Shown here in pieces: positions 18,077 to 26,357 of a DNA stretch of 64,000 nucleotides. Made by a program: the position numbers and the translations under genes. Location: assembly GCF_018613155.1 (NCBI RefSeq), contig NZ_JAGGQU010000038.1, positions 1-64,000 of the forward strand, read 5' to 3'. The DNA comes from Bacillus sp. ISL-55. GTDB lineage: Bacteria; Bacillota; Bacilli; Bacillales; Cytobacillaceae. Within the stretch, counting starts at the first letter, position 1. The number at the start of each line of letters is the position of its first letter. The notes under the pieces are model-generated. The model ran no database searches. It was not told the origin of the DNA and saw nothing but the letters and a program-made list of their open reading frames with translations.

Positions 18077-19270
18077 TTAAAAATTAAGTAAATGGCCTAA
18101 TTTGCTATGTTTTGTTTTTAAATAATTCTCGTTTTCATCCCTTGTAGGCATTTGGATCGGCACCCTGTCGACTACTTCCAGGTCATAGCCCTTTAGCCCT
18201 TTGATTTTCCTTGGGTTGTTGGTCAACAATTTAATTTGCTTGATGCCAAGGTCTTTCAATATCTGGGCGCCAATTCCGTATTCACGGAGGTCTGCACCGA
18301 AGCCGAGCTTTTCATTGGCCTCAACCGTGTCATAGCCCTCTTCCTGAAGCTTATATGCGCGCAGTTTGTTCATCAAGCCAATGCCTCTGCCTTCCTGGCG
18401 CATGTACAGGAGGACACCTCGTCCTTCCTCGTTAATCTGGTTTAAGGCTGCATGCAGCTGCGGGCCGCAATCACAGCGGAAGGAACCGAATACATCGCCA
18501 GTCAAACATTCAGAGTGTACTCTCACCAGTACTGGTTCATCAGGATCGATTTCCCCTTTTACCAGGGCGATGTGCTCTTTGTCATCTACTAGATTTGAAT
18601 AACCGACTGCCTTGAAAATGCCGAATTCAGTAGGAAGATTGATCTCAACCTCTCTTTTAATCAGCTGGTCTTTACGATTGCGGTATTGAATGAGATCTTT
18701 TATCGTAATCATCTTCAAATCGAATTGGTCGGCAAACTTGCGCAGCTCGGGGACTCGAGCCATTGTGCCATCTTCATTCATGATTTCACAGATGACTCCG
18801 GCAGGCTTGGCACCGCTTAATTTAGCGAGATCGACCGCCGCCTCCGTATGGCCGGCTCTCCTTAATACTCCGCCTTTCTTGGCAACGAGCGGAAAGATGT
18901 GTCCTGGTCTTTTAAAATCAGCAGCCTTTGAATCTGGGTCAAGCATGCTCAATACAGTGGCCGAGCGTTCAAAAGCAGAAATTCCGGTTGTTGAATACTT
19001 ATGGTCAATGCTGACGGTAAAAGCCGTTCCGTGTGGATCCGTATTCCGTGAGACCATCGGCAGTAAGTCCAGCTTCTGTGCCAAGTCCTGTTCAATTGGC
19101 ACACAGATCAATCCCCGGCCATGGGTCGCCATGAAATTGATCACATCTGGGGTCGCCTTCTCCGCAAGTGCAATAAAATCTCCTTCATTCTCACGGTCTT
19201 CATCGTCACAAACAATGACGACATTTCCCTGCATGAGTTCATATATAGCCTCTTCGATTGGATCAAACAT
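18077..19270 (-). CDS. ribBA: bifunctional 3,4-dihydroxy-2-butanone 4-phosphate synthase / GTP cyclohydrolase II
   Basis: The N-terminal half (about residues 1-200) makes the four-carbon substrate from ribulose 5-phosphate, with [11 protein letters not shown] and GHTEAAVDL motifs. The C-terminal half (about 205-397) opens GTP and shows the zinc site [17 protein letters not shown] and the RQEGRGIG motif. I start at ATG 19270 ([13 protein letters not shown]), which has AGGG upstream and matches the B. subtilis N-terminus; upstream in-frame ATG and GTG codons add only five residues. It nearly abuts ribE. Confidence 0.95.
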   Translation of the reverse strand: MFDPIEEAIYELMQGNVVIVCDDEDRENEGDFIALAEKATPDVINFMATHGRGLICVPIEQDLAQKLDLLPMVSRNTDPHGTAFTVSIDHKYSTTGISAFERSATVLSMLDPDSKAADFKRPGHIFPLVAKKGGVLRRAGHTEAAVDLAKLSGAKPAGVICEIMNEDGTMARVPELRKFADQFDLKMITIKDLIQYRNRKDQLIKREVEINLPTEFGIFKAVGYSNLVDDKEHIALVKGEIDPDEPVLVRVHSECLTGDVFGSFRCDCGPQLHAALNQINEEGRGVLLYMRQEGRGIGLMNKLRAYKLQEEGYDTVEANEKLGFGADLREYGIGAQILKDLGIKQIKLLTNNPRKIKGLKGYDLEVVDRVPIQMPTRDENENYLKTKHSKLGHLLNF

Positions 19271-19281
19271 TTTCATCACCC

Positions 19282-19938
19282 TCACATAAACCCGTTATCC
19301 TCTAAGAATTGGGCTGTAATATTGTTGCCTCGTTTTGGTGCTGCTGGATACTGGTTACTCAAGAAATGCCCTACATACTTGCCAATCATGTCGCATTCGA
19401 TATTGACGATATCTCCTGTATCCTTGAACCCTAAGACTGTATCTTTTAAAGTGAGCGGGATGAGCGATAGAGTCAGGCTGTCTTCTGAAATTCCAAAAAC
19501 AGTCAGGCTTGTACCATCAATAGCGACAGAGCCCTTCATGATGACATATTTCAGCAATTCTGGATCCACTTGAATTTCATAGTAAACCGCGTTATCTATT
19601 TGCTTTTTCGCTTTGATGGTGCCGACTCCGTCCACATGGCCAGCGACAAAGTGTCCGCCGAACCGGCCGCCCGCTGCCATCGCTCTCTCCAGGTTCACCT
19701 TTGAACCTCTTTTAACAGTTTTTAAACTGGAAGCTTTGACCGTTTCCGGCATGACATCGACGGTAAACCTGTTTTCGGTAAAAGAGGTGACGGTTAAGCA
19801 TACCCCGTTTACAGCAATGCTGTCTCCGAGGTTCACATCCGTCAGCACTTTTTTCGCATCAATTGTCAGGACAAATGACTCACCGCTATGCTGGAGATTG
19901 GCGACGGTCCCAATTTCTTCTATAATCCCAGTAAACAT
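19282..19938 (-). CDS. ribE: riboflavin synthase alpha chain
   Basis: This 218-residue enzyme dismutates two lumazine molecules into riboflavin and the pyrimidine precursor. It has the usual two tandem lumazine-binding barrels, each with a GDS.AV.G.CLT-type motif; the first is [15 protein letters not shown] and the second reads [14 protein letters not shown]. The N-terminal MFTGIIEE is diagnostic. AAGGAGG lies upstream, 12 bp after ribD. Confidence 0.96.
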   Translation of the reverse strand: MFTGIIEEIGTVANLQHSGESFVLTIDAKKVLTDVNLGDSIAVNGVCLTVTSFTENRFTVDVMPETVKASSLKTVKRGSKVNLERAMAAGGRFGGHFVAGHVDGVGTIKAKKQIDNAVYYEIQVDPELLKYVIMKGSVAIDGTSLTVFGISEDSLTLSLIPLTLKDTVLGFKDTGDIVNIECDMIGKYVGHFLSNQYPAAPKRGNNITAQFLEDNGFM

Positions 19939-19950
19939 ACAAACCTCCTT

Positions 19951-21033
19951 CTATTCAGGCTCAGCAATGATCCGGATATCCTGGCCAATTTGTTTAACAT
20001 CTATGATTTTTAAAGGAACTGTATCTTCAATCCGGGCAATTCCTTCGCCTCCGTATGCAGCCGGTGCATTTTTTCCGCCGATCAGCTTTGGAGCGATATA
20101 GGTGATGACTTGCTGGAAGGCTTTTTCTTTTAAAAAGCTGCCATGGACCTCAGCTCCGCCTTCTACGTAGACAGAAGTGACGCCGCGCTCACCGAGTTTC
20201 CCCAGCATGTCCTTAATTCCGACTTTCGCAGTCTCTAACTTGATGATTTCGATGCCTTGCTCTTTAAATTTTTCCGCTTTTTCTGGTTCGGCATCTGCTC
20301 CTGTAACGATGATTGTCGGAGCAGCCTGATCAGTGATGACTCCTGATTCCAAAGGTGTCCTGAGGGTTGAATCCAGAATCACGCGAATGGAGTTTTTCCC
20401 GCCAGCTTCAAGTCTTGTCGTCAGGCTCGGGTTATCTTTTATGACAGTATTGACACCAACCAGAATAGCATCATATGTATGGCGGAACTGATGGACATCC
20501 TTCCTCGCTTCTTCACCGGTAATCCATTTGCTCTCCCCGGTCACTGTTGCGATCTTGCCATCAAGGCTGGCAGCTGACTTCAAGGTTACATATGGAAGTC
20601 CCGTGCTTATGTAATGAAAAAACACCATATTCAGGGCAATGGCTTCTTCCTCCAACAATCCAACCTCGACCTCAATGCCTGCTTCCCGCATCCTTTTGAT
20701 TCCTGCTCCGCCAACGAGCGGGTTGGGGTCAACCGATGCCACAAACACTTTCTTAATGCCAGACTCTATCACCAAGTTCGAACATGGCGGTGTTTTTCCG
20801 AAATGACTGCATGGCTCGAGAGTGACGTACAGTGTGGCTCCACTAGCTTTTTCGCCCGCCATTTGGATAGCATGCACCTCGGCATGGTGCTCACCCGCCT
20901 TCAAATGGGCGCCCATCCCAATGATCTGGCCTTTTTTTACTAGAACAGCACCAACTTTCGGGTTCGGGGAAGTCTGGCCTTCAGTCGCACTGGCTAGTTT
21001 GATTGCTAGTGACATATAGTCCTGATCATTCAC
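19951..21033 (-). CDS. ribD: riboflavin biosynthesis deaminase/reductase
   Basis: This 360-residue bifunctional enzyme performs deamination and then side-chain reduction of the pyrimidine intermediate. The N-terminal deaminase domain (about residues 1-145) carries the zinc-site motifs HHAEVHA and PCSHFGKTPPC, and the C-terminal reductase domain (about 146-357) binds NADPH. AAGGAGG precedes the ATG. As the first gene of the operon it lies directly behind the FMN riboswitch and its terminator. Confidence 0.96.
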   Translation of the reverse strand: MNDQDYMSLAIKLASATEGQTSPNPKVGAVLVKKGQIIGMGAHLKAGEHHAEVHAIQMAGEKASGATLYVTLEPCSHFGKTPPCSNLVIESGIKKVFVASVDPNPLVGGAGIKRMREAGIEVEVGLLEEEAIALNMVFFHYISTGLPYVTLKSAASLDGKIATVTGESKWITGEEARKDVHQFRHTYDAILVGVNTVIKDNPSLTTRLEAGGKNSIRVILDSTLRTPLESGVITDQAAPTIIVTGADAEPEKAEKFKEQGIEIIKLETAKVGIKDMLGKLGERGVTSVYVEGGAEVHGSFLKEKAFQQVITYIAPKLIGGKNAPAAYGGEGIARIEDTVPLKIIDVKQIGQDIRIIAEPE

Positions 21034-21083
21034 CTGGCTTCCTCCTTTCTAAATTTCCTTCGGGCATTTTTTTAAAAATAAAA

Positions 21084-21111
21084 GACCCCGAAACAAATTT
21101 GCTTCGGGGTC
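21084..21111 (-). terminator. FMN riboswitch expression-platform terminator
   Basis: On the minus strand GACCCCGAAG pairs with TTTCGGGGTC and is followed by TTTTATTTTT, between the aptamer and ribD. Its 5-prime arm is also complementary to the start of the aptamer. Confidence 0.85.
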
Positions 21112-21185
21112 CTAAAAAAGGTTATGCCAAAATAGAGGGTTAAAAAAGGGCATACTAATCCCATTCTCTTAATCCTCATTTTTTT

Positions 21186-21322
21186 CCTTCTCCCATCCAG
21201 ACTTTAACTGTCGGCCCTGGAGTTTCACCAGATCCACCGTTTAACAAATGTTAACCGGGTCACGGACTAAGAAGCAAAAGCTTCATCACCGCCGGTTGGG
21301 AATTTCACCCGACCCCGAAGGA
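21186..21322 (-). promoter_or_regulatory. FMN (RFN) riboswitch
   Basis: Read on the minus strand the leader contains the conserved RFN blocks CTTCGGGGTCGGGTGAAATT, CCGGCGGTGAT, AGTCCGTGACCC, GGTGGATCTGGTGAAACTCC, GGGCCGACAGT and GGATGGGAGAAGG in the right order. It lies about 150 bp ahead of ribD. FMN binding should favour the downstream terminator. Confidence 0.95.
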
Positions 21323-21340
21323 ATGTATTAAGTTAGTGTC

Positions 21341-21368
21341 ATTATACGTAACATGTTCTTAAATGCAA
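21341..21368 (-). promoter_or_regulatory. rib operon promoter
   Basis: On the minus strand TTGCAT (21368-21363), a 16-bp spacer and a consensus TATAAT (21346-21341) lie directly upstream of the riboswitch. Confidence 0.7.
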
Positions 21369-21382
21369 AACAAAACGGTCTG

Positions 21383-21724
21383 CTATTTTTTCATCAGCTT
21401 CTCAATCGTGGTCAATAGTTCATCAACCACTTCATTGTCGCCTTCCTGGATGCGTTCGACGATGCATGATTTCATATGGCCTTCTAGCAGAAGTTTGGCC
21501 ACACTGTTCAGGGCAGCCTGCGTCGCCGAAATCTGCGTAATGACATCATCACAATACGTATCTCTCTCAATCAGGCCTTTGATGCCGCGAATTTGTCCTT
21601 CTATCCGATTCAATCTCGTCACAAGATTCTTTTTCGTTTTTTCAGAGTGATGGCTCTTTCGTTCTGATGAGCAACAGCTGTCACCACATTCAGATGGGTT
21701 CACTTCGGGCTCTAAAATGTCCAT
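21383..21724 (-). CDS. CsoR/RcnR-family metal-sensing repressor
   Basis: This 113-residue all-helical regulator carries the copper-sensor residue pattern: a Cys in RDTYCDDV, then His and Cys four residues apart in LLEGHMKSC, matching the C-H-C ligands of Bacillus CsoR. A 30-residue N-terminal extension is rich in metal ligands (ECGDSCCSSERKSHH). CsoR proteins dissociate from DNA on binding Cu(I), but no copZ or copA is adjacent, so copper is inferred and other metals or sulphur species remain possible. GGGGG lies ahead of the ATG. Confidence 0.82.
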   Translation of the reverse strand: MDILEPEVNPSECGDSCCSSERKSHHSEKTKKNLVTRLNRIEGQIRGIKGLIERDTYCDDVITQISATQAALNSVAKLLLEGHMKSCIVERIQEGDNEVVDELLTTIEKLMKK

Positions 21725-21815
21725 CTAAAAAACCCCCTTATATCTTTTAAGCTTATTTTATCATACCCCCTAATAGTACCTAACATAAAACCTATTTATT
21801 CTTAAAAACAAAAAT

Positions 21816-21836
21816 ACACCCCTCTGGACAGGGTGT
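21816..21836 (-). terminator. terminator after small membrane protein
   Basis: ACACCCTGTCC/GGGGTGT on the minus strand is followed by ATTTTTGTTTTT. Confidence 0.75.
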
Positions 21837-21849
21837 AGTATATGAGACT

Positions 21850-22047
21850 CTAAATATTTTCTTCTCTCCTCGATTGTGAAATCAATAGGAGCTCTCTCGA
21901 AATCCCTGCGACGAAAAGGCTGCCTGCGAGTAGCGCCAGTGTTCCGTACAAGGGATCTGTCACTTTTGAAAAAATCAGTTGGGCATAGAAGTAAAATCCT
22001 GCTCCGATGGCTAGAATGAGTAAAGTATTCCAAAAGTATCGGTACAT
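21850..22047 (-). CDS. small two-helix membrane protein
   Basis: This 65-residue protein of unknown function has two hydrophobic segments (about residues 6-26 and 36-55) and a charged C-terminus (SQSRREENI). CAGGAGGG seven bases before the ATG and a downstream terminator support it as a real gene. It diverges from the carboxypeptidase gene. I do not recognise the family. Confidence 0.65.
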   Translation of the reverse strand: MYRYFWNTLLILAIGAGFYFYAQLIFSKVTDPLYGTLALLAGSLFVAGISRELLLISQSRREENI

Positions 22048-22161
22048 TTTTTTCCCTCCTGAATCTTATATTATTTAAAACATTATCATAGACTCTACTA
22101 GTTGGTTATTGGGAAATTTACTGTCGAATACAGTTGAGATATGAAAGGAGCGAACTAAAAA

Positions 22162-23640
22162 TTGAAACAAAAAACTACAGCAATCATCATATGTTCACTT
22201 GTTACCATCTTAGCCATCATTCCGTTTTTTCATACAGAAGAACCGCCAGCCAAGGCTGTTGAGCCTAGTGGGCAGTTGTCCACAGAACTAGGTAGGCTGT
22301 TAACAAATGAACCGGTACTTGATGGAGCTTTGGCCGGTGTCAGCATCAGGTCTGCGGAAGATGGAAAAATTTTATACGAGCATATTGGGGATACTCGGTT
22401 GCAGCCGGCTTCGGTGCTGAAGATGTTTACAGCTGCAGCAGCTTATTCGGTTTTAGGGGCAGAATACCGCTTTACAACTGAAGTCCTGGCAGATGGAAAA
22501 ATTGACGGCGGGAGGCTTTCAGGTGACTTCTATCTAAGAGGAATGGGTGATCCGACCCTGCTCGCGGCAGACTTTGATGAAATGGCAAAAAAACTTAAAA
22601 ATAAGGGAATCAAAAAGGTCTCCGGCAATTTAGTGGTGGATGACAGCTGGTACGATGATGTCCGTTATTCAGAGGATCTAACTTGGAATGATGAGCATCA
22701 ATATTACGGCGCCCAGGTTTCTGCCCTTACTGCTTCGCCGAATCAGGATTATGATGCAGGCACTGTTATTGTCAATATTTTACCAGGAAAGAAAGGAAAA
22801 GCCACAAACATTACACTTGAACCGGAAACCGATTATGTAACTATCTTAAATGAAACGGTAACAGTAGATTCTGGGGGAAAACATGAGGTGAAAATTGAAC
22901 GTGAGCACGGATCGAATTCCATTTTAGTAAGGGGAACGATCCCGGTCAACGCCCATAAAGCAAGAGAATGGGTTGCCGTCTGGGAGCCATCCCTGTATGC
23001 AGGAAGTCTTTTTAAAAAGTCATTAGAAGATCATGGGATAAAAGTTGTTGGGAAAATTATCACGGGACGGGCGACGGAGACAATGACCAAGTTAATTTCT
23101 CATAAATCCATGCCGCTTGCAGATCTGATGATACCCTTCATGAAATTAAGCAATAACGGACATGCCGAAGTGCTTGTTAAAGAAATGGGCAAAGTCGATC
23201 ATGGGGATGGCAGCTGGGAAAAGGGACTTGAGGTCATGGAGACAGAGCTTTCCCGAATCGGGGTTGACACCAGCCGGCTTGTGTTGCGAGACGGATCGGG
23301 AATCTCACACGCCAATCTCATTCCAGCGAATGAAGTTAGCAAACTGCTATTTCTGGCCCAAAAAGAGGAATGGTTTCCTGCATTCCAGCGCTCACTTCCA
23401 GTTGCCGGAGTTGAGCTCAGAATGGTTGGCGGAACAATGCGCAATAGGCTGAAAGAAGCTCATCTGAAGGACCGTGTATCCGCTAAAACAGGGACGCTGA
23501 CAGGTGTTAGCACGCTAGCTGGATATGTAAAAACAAACAGTGGGGATACTCTAATTTTTTCCGTCTTGCTGAATAACCTGCTGGATGATCGAGATGGCAA
23601 GAAGGTTGAGGATAGAATCGTTAGGATACTTGCAAGATAG
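22162..23640 (+). CDS. dacC: D-alanyl-D-alanine carboxypeptidase/endopeptidase (PBP4/DacC type, S13)
   Basis: This 492-residue exported penicillin-binding protein trims peptidoglycan peptides. It has an N-terminal hydrophobic segment (about residues 6-23) and an S13 catalytic domain with Ser84-Val-Leu-Lys87 (PASVLKMF), the SNN motif in KLSNNGHAEVL and a KTG triad (SAKTGTLTGV). A long insertion between the first and second motifs is typical of the class C low-mass group. Translation starts at a TTG with AAAGGAG upstream; no better ATG lies near. The symbol follows closest resemblance. Confidence 0.87.
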   Translation: MKQKTTAIIICSLVTILAIIPFFHTEEPPAKAVEPSGQLSTELGRLLTNEPVLDGALAGVSIRSAEDGKILYEHIGDTRLQPASVLKMFTAAAAYSVLGAEYRFTTEVLADGKIDGGRLSGDFYLRGMGDPTLLAADFDEMAKKLKNKGIKKVSGNLVVDDSWYDDVRYSEDLTWNDEHQYYGAQVSALTASPNQDYDAGTVIVNILPGKKGKATNITLEPETDYVTILNETVTVDSGGKHEVKIEREHGSNSILVRGTIPVNAHKAREWVAVWEPSLYAGSLFKKSLEDHGIKVVGKIITGRATETMTKLISHKSMPLADLMIPFMKLSNNGHAEVLVKEMGKVDHGDGSWEKGLEVMETELSRIGVDTSRLVLRDGSGISHANLIPANEVSKLLFLAQKEEWFPAFQRSLPVAGVELRMVGGTMRNRLKEAHLKDRVSAKTGTLTGVSTLAGYVKTNSGDTLIFSVLLNNLLDDRDGKKVEDRIVRILAR

Positions 23641-23654
23641 CGCATTAAACATAG

Positions 23655-24019
23655 TAATGTACCCTTATGTAGGTGAAATACGATGCATAAGGGTCCATTT
23701 AACACTTGAAATGTACCCTTATGTAGATGAATTGTGGTGCATAAGGGTACATTTAGCCTTCAAATGTTCCCTTAGGTAGGTGAAATACGATGCATAAGGG
23801 TCCATTTAGCCTTCAAATGTTCCCTTAGGTAGATGAATTGCGGTGCATAAGGGTGCATTTAGCCTTTAAATGTGCCCTTATGTAGGTGAAATGCGATGTA
23901 TAAGGGTACATTTACCCTTTAAATGTTCCCTTATGTAGATGAAACGCGGTGCATAAGGGTGCATTTAGCCTTTAAATGTTCCCTTATGTAGGTGAAATGA
24001 GGTGTATAAGGCTGCATTT
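23655..24019. repeat. seven-copy hairpin array, 53-bp period
   Basis: Units start at 23655, 23709, 23762, 23815, 23868, 23921 and 23974. In the best unit the arms AAATGTACCCTTATG and CATAAGGGTACATTT are perfectly complementary over 15 bp around a 16-nt loop, with a seven-base linker between units. The loops alternate between GTAGGTGAAAT- and GTAGATGAA-type sequences. It fills the space between the convergent dacC and NERD genes; no other feature is visible to 24071. Confidence 0.95.
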
Positions 24020-24071
24020 AACCTTGAATGGCTTTTTGAATTTCCTCCAGAAGGATACCTTTTTCATATAC

Positions 24072-25010
24072 TTACTCTAATAGCAGATAACCCTCTTTAT
24101 TTTCTTTAATTGTATAGTGAGCACCACGGCCACAGCCGCTCAATGTAAAGTCATCTACAAGAATGTTCCTGATGGCTTTTTTCGTTTTGATTGATTTGCA
24201 CCAATCTTGAATCTTGCTGACTGTTAATTCTTCTTCCGGAAAAAGTAATTGAAGGTCTCTTACACTTCTCAATACTGCTTCATGAATATTTTCCCGCTTC
24301 CCGCAATTATTGCATATTAATGTTTTTCTCGTGACTATTGTATTCAATGTATGACAATGAGAACAAGCTATTCCCTTCTTCAATTTCTCGAAATTATATT
24401 CAGGGAGCCTCTTATACGGTGAATCGTGGGAATGCAAGGAAAGCAGCCTATCTGATAGATTTGTATGAGTATTTTTTATTGGGGTAATTTGTTTTTGCAG
24501 ATTATGAAGTAGTCTCGGAATATGGTTGGGAAAGATAATTGGTAAATTACGAGGAGCTTGATAGAGGTAAAAGTTCGGGTTCACGAAGACTAGAGTTGAT
24601 TCAATGTTAATATTGAATCCAAGTTCCCGTATCATCCTTCGCAGGAGAGACTCAGCTCTTTCCATTTGTATTAGAGGATTCTTGATTTCTGTTCCATTGC
24701 TGGTGTACCACCTGTCACCTTCCATATAATAATCGCCTTCGAAATACTTTACTTCAAACAAGTGGATGATCTTGGAGATGAATAGGGAATCGATTTGAAA
24801 TTTGGTATTACCATGTTCAAGGAGCAGGTCATTCATTACCAAGAAGCCTTTTTCAATCTCCTCCATCCTGCGATCAAAAATCACTTCTCCTTCATAACCT
24901 TTTTCCAGGTAGAGATAGTTACTGTATTCTTTCGGAGACAAGTTCATTCGGGCATTCAGTATCCTCAGAATCTGCAGTTCAAGGGATTCAACACGTGATT
25001 TAACTATCAA
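24072..25010 (-). CDS. NERD-domain protein with C-terminal zinc ribbon
   Basis: This 312-residue protein belongs to the nuclease-related NERD group, related to restriction-like folds. The likely catalytic pattern is Glu41 (GYEGE), Asp74 (FQIDSL) and Glu86-x-Lys88 (FEVKYF). A zinc ribbon with cysteines at about 216, 219, 233 and 236 follows. The start is taken as TTG because GGAGG lies seven bases before it and the resulting MIVKSR N-terminus looks like other family members; the ATG frame begins inside the ribosome binding site. No partner genes are adjacent. Nuclease activity is a family inference. Confidence 0.78.
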   Translation of the reverse strand: MIVKSRVESLELQILRILNARMNLSPKEYSNYLYLEKGYEGEVIFDRRMEEIEKGFLVMNDLLLEHGNTKFQIDSLFISKIIHLFEVKYFEGDYYMEGDRWYTSNGTEIKNPLIQMERAESLLRRMIRELGFNINIESTLVFVNPNFYLYQAPRNLPIIFPNHIPRLLHNLQKQITPIKNTHTNLSDRLLSLHSHDSPYKRLPEYNFEKLKKGIACSHCHTLNTIVTRKTLICNNCGKRENIHEAVLRSVRDLQLLFPEEELTVSKIQDWCKSIKTKKAIRNILVDDFTLSGCGRGAHYTIKENKEGYLLLE

Positions 25011-25130
25011 AAAACATTCCTCCATTCGCTATGTATTGCAATTAAATAGTATGTTTTATTTGAATATTTAACAAGTTTTTTTTACTTTGAGTGTCATGCA
25101 AAAAGTTTCCGCATAACCAATTGAGAAAAA

Positions 25131-25159
25131 GCCGTGCAGATTGAGAATATGCACGGCTT
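25131..25159 (-). terminator. terminator of the LysM hydrolase gene
   Basis: GCCGTGCA/TGCACGGC with a loop of about 13 nt is followed by TTTTTCTC on the minus strand. Confidence 0.85.
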
Positions 25160-25191
25160 TTTCTGGCTTAGTTCGTTACCTTTTGTTAAGG

Positions 25192-25788
25192 TTACTTAGC
25201 AAATCTATGATTTCCAATTGTTACGGTCACTTCTCTTGAAAACACCCATTTACTTACTGCTGTTTTAGGGTTGAAGAAGAACAATGAGCCACTTCCTTGC
25301 CCTCTGAATGCTAGCGCTTCTTTTACAGCTTTCTTTGCTTCTGCATCTGCCGGCTTATTGATCGCGCCATTTTTTACAGGAGTGAAAGCATAGTAGCCGT
25401 TTGCCTTTTCATAGACAACTCCCTTTACTGTGTTAGGGAATTCAGGGCTTGCTACTCTATTCAAGACAACAGTTGCTACTGCTACTTTCCCTGCATATGG
25501 CTCGCCTTTTGCTTCAGCGTGGACCAGCCTTGCAAGCAAGTCCTGATCTGCTGCAGATACGGCTGAAGCCGGGATGGTCAACTTTTGTCCTGGATATAGT
25601 AGATTGCTAGTTCTATTGTTCGCTTTCTTCAATTCTGTCAGTTGCACACCATATTTGCTGGCAATTCCCCACATCGTATCTCCTGTTTTCACCTGGTAAG
25701 TTGCCGCTTCAGCAGCTGCACCCGTTGAAAATAATGATAAGGATACCACCGCTGTCAGCGCTGCCAATGTCTTTTTCATTTTTCTCAT
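25192..25788 (-). CDS. LysM cell-wall hydrolase (SleB/CwlJ-type domain)
   Basis: This secreted protein of 198 residues has a signal peptide (cut near AAAEAA, residue 29). One LysM peptidoglycan-binding domain (about 30-73, YQVKTGDTMWGIASKYGV) and a hydrolase domain of the SleB/CwlJ group (about 85-197, with HAEAKGEPYAGKVAVATVVLNRV) follow, Glu92 being the probable catalytic acid. GGGAGG is well spaced from the chosen ATG; a longer frame adds 35 non-signal-like residues. It may act in spore cortex or cell-wall turnover; which one cannot be told from sequence. Confidence 0.86.
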   Translation of the reverse strand: MRKMKKTLAALTAVVSLSLFSTGAAAEAATYQVKTGDTMWGIASKYGVQLTELKKANNRTSNLLYPGQKLTIPASAVSAADQDLLARLVHAEAKGEPYAGKVAVATVVLNRVASPEFPNTVKGVVYEKANGYYAFTPVKNGAINKPADAEAKKAVKEALAFRGQGSGSLFFFNPKTAVSKWVFSREVTVTIGNHRFAK

Positions 25789-26126
25789 TATCCATACCTC
25801 CCAGTAATGTTGCTCTCTTTCTCTACTAATAAGGCTAGCAGTTGTAACATAGTTATTCATTGCCCAATAAGTACCAGCAGAGAAAAAGGTCACAAATTCA
25901 CTGAAAACGCTTGATTCTTTTTAAACATAGAAATTTATTCCACCTTTCCTAACCTTCCTTCAATAACCAGTGTTGTAAGTATACGGTTCAAATTTTACGG
26001 TATATTACAGTTTTGTAACTTGGTAACTTGCTCTATTCCTCTAAAAATTACCCTGACTGTTCGAACTAGCACGATGATCCCTGCAAATCACAAGAGATTG
26101 ATATTTTATTGAAAAAAAACAAAAGA
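25789..26126. other. intergenic region, nothing recognised
   Basis: The AT-rich stretch upstream of the LysM gene holds no credible gene, clear hairpin or RNA motif. The repeat array begins at 26127. Confidence 0.5.
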
Positions 26127-26219
26127 TATCGACCACATTTTGCAATATATCAGCGAATTTTTATTTTATCGACCAAATTCAAAATATATCGACCACTTCC
26201 CCCTATATATTGACCACTC
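26127..26219. repeat. short tandem array, 20-bp period (TATCGACCA)
   Basis: TATCGACCA-type units occur at 26127, about 26147 (decayed), 26167, 26187 and 26207 with a steady 20-bp step. It lies between the divergent LysM and catalase genes. The same unit is found at 59815-59890. Confidence 0.85.
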
Positions 26220-26268
26220 CACATAATCCATATCAAAATGAGAGCCTTACGTTAGATTTATTACTTAA

Positions 26269-26283
26269 TTAAAATAATTATAA
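26269..26283. promoter_or_regulatory. PerR-like box
   Basis: TTAAAATAATTATAA matches the PerR consensus TTATAATNATTATAA at all but one defined position. It lies just upstream of the katA -35 element, as expected for peroxide-controlled catalase genes. Confidence 0.65.
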
Positions 26284-26290
26284 TTAAGTA

Positions 26291-26318
26291 TTGATTTTTA
26301 ATTGAAAAATGTTATCAT
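26291..26318 (+). promoter_or_regulatory. katA promoter
   Basis: TTGATT (26291-26296) and TATCAT (26313-26318) are separated by 16 bp and lie 40 bp upstream of the start codon. Confidence 0.6.
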
Positions 26319-26357
26319 TTGACTATAAACCAAATTCACTATAAAGGCGGGATTATG

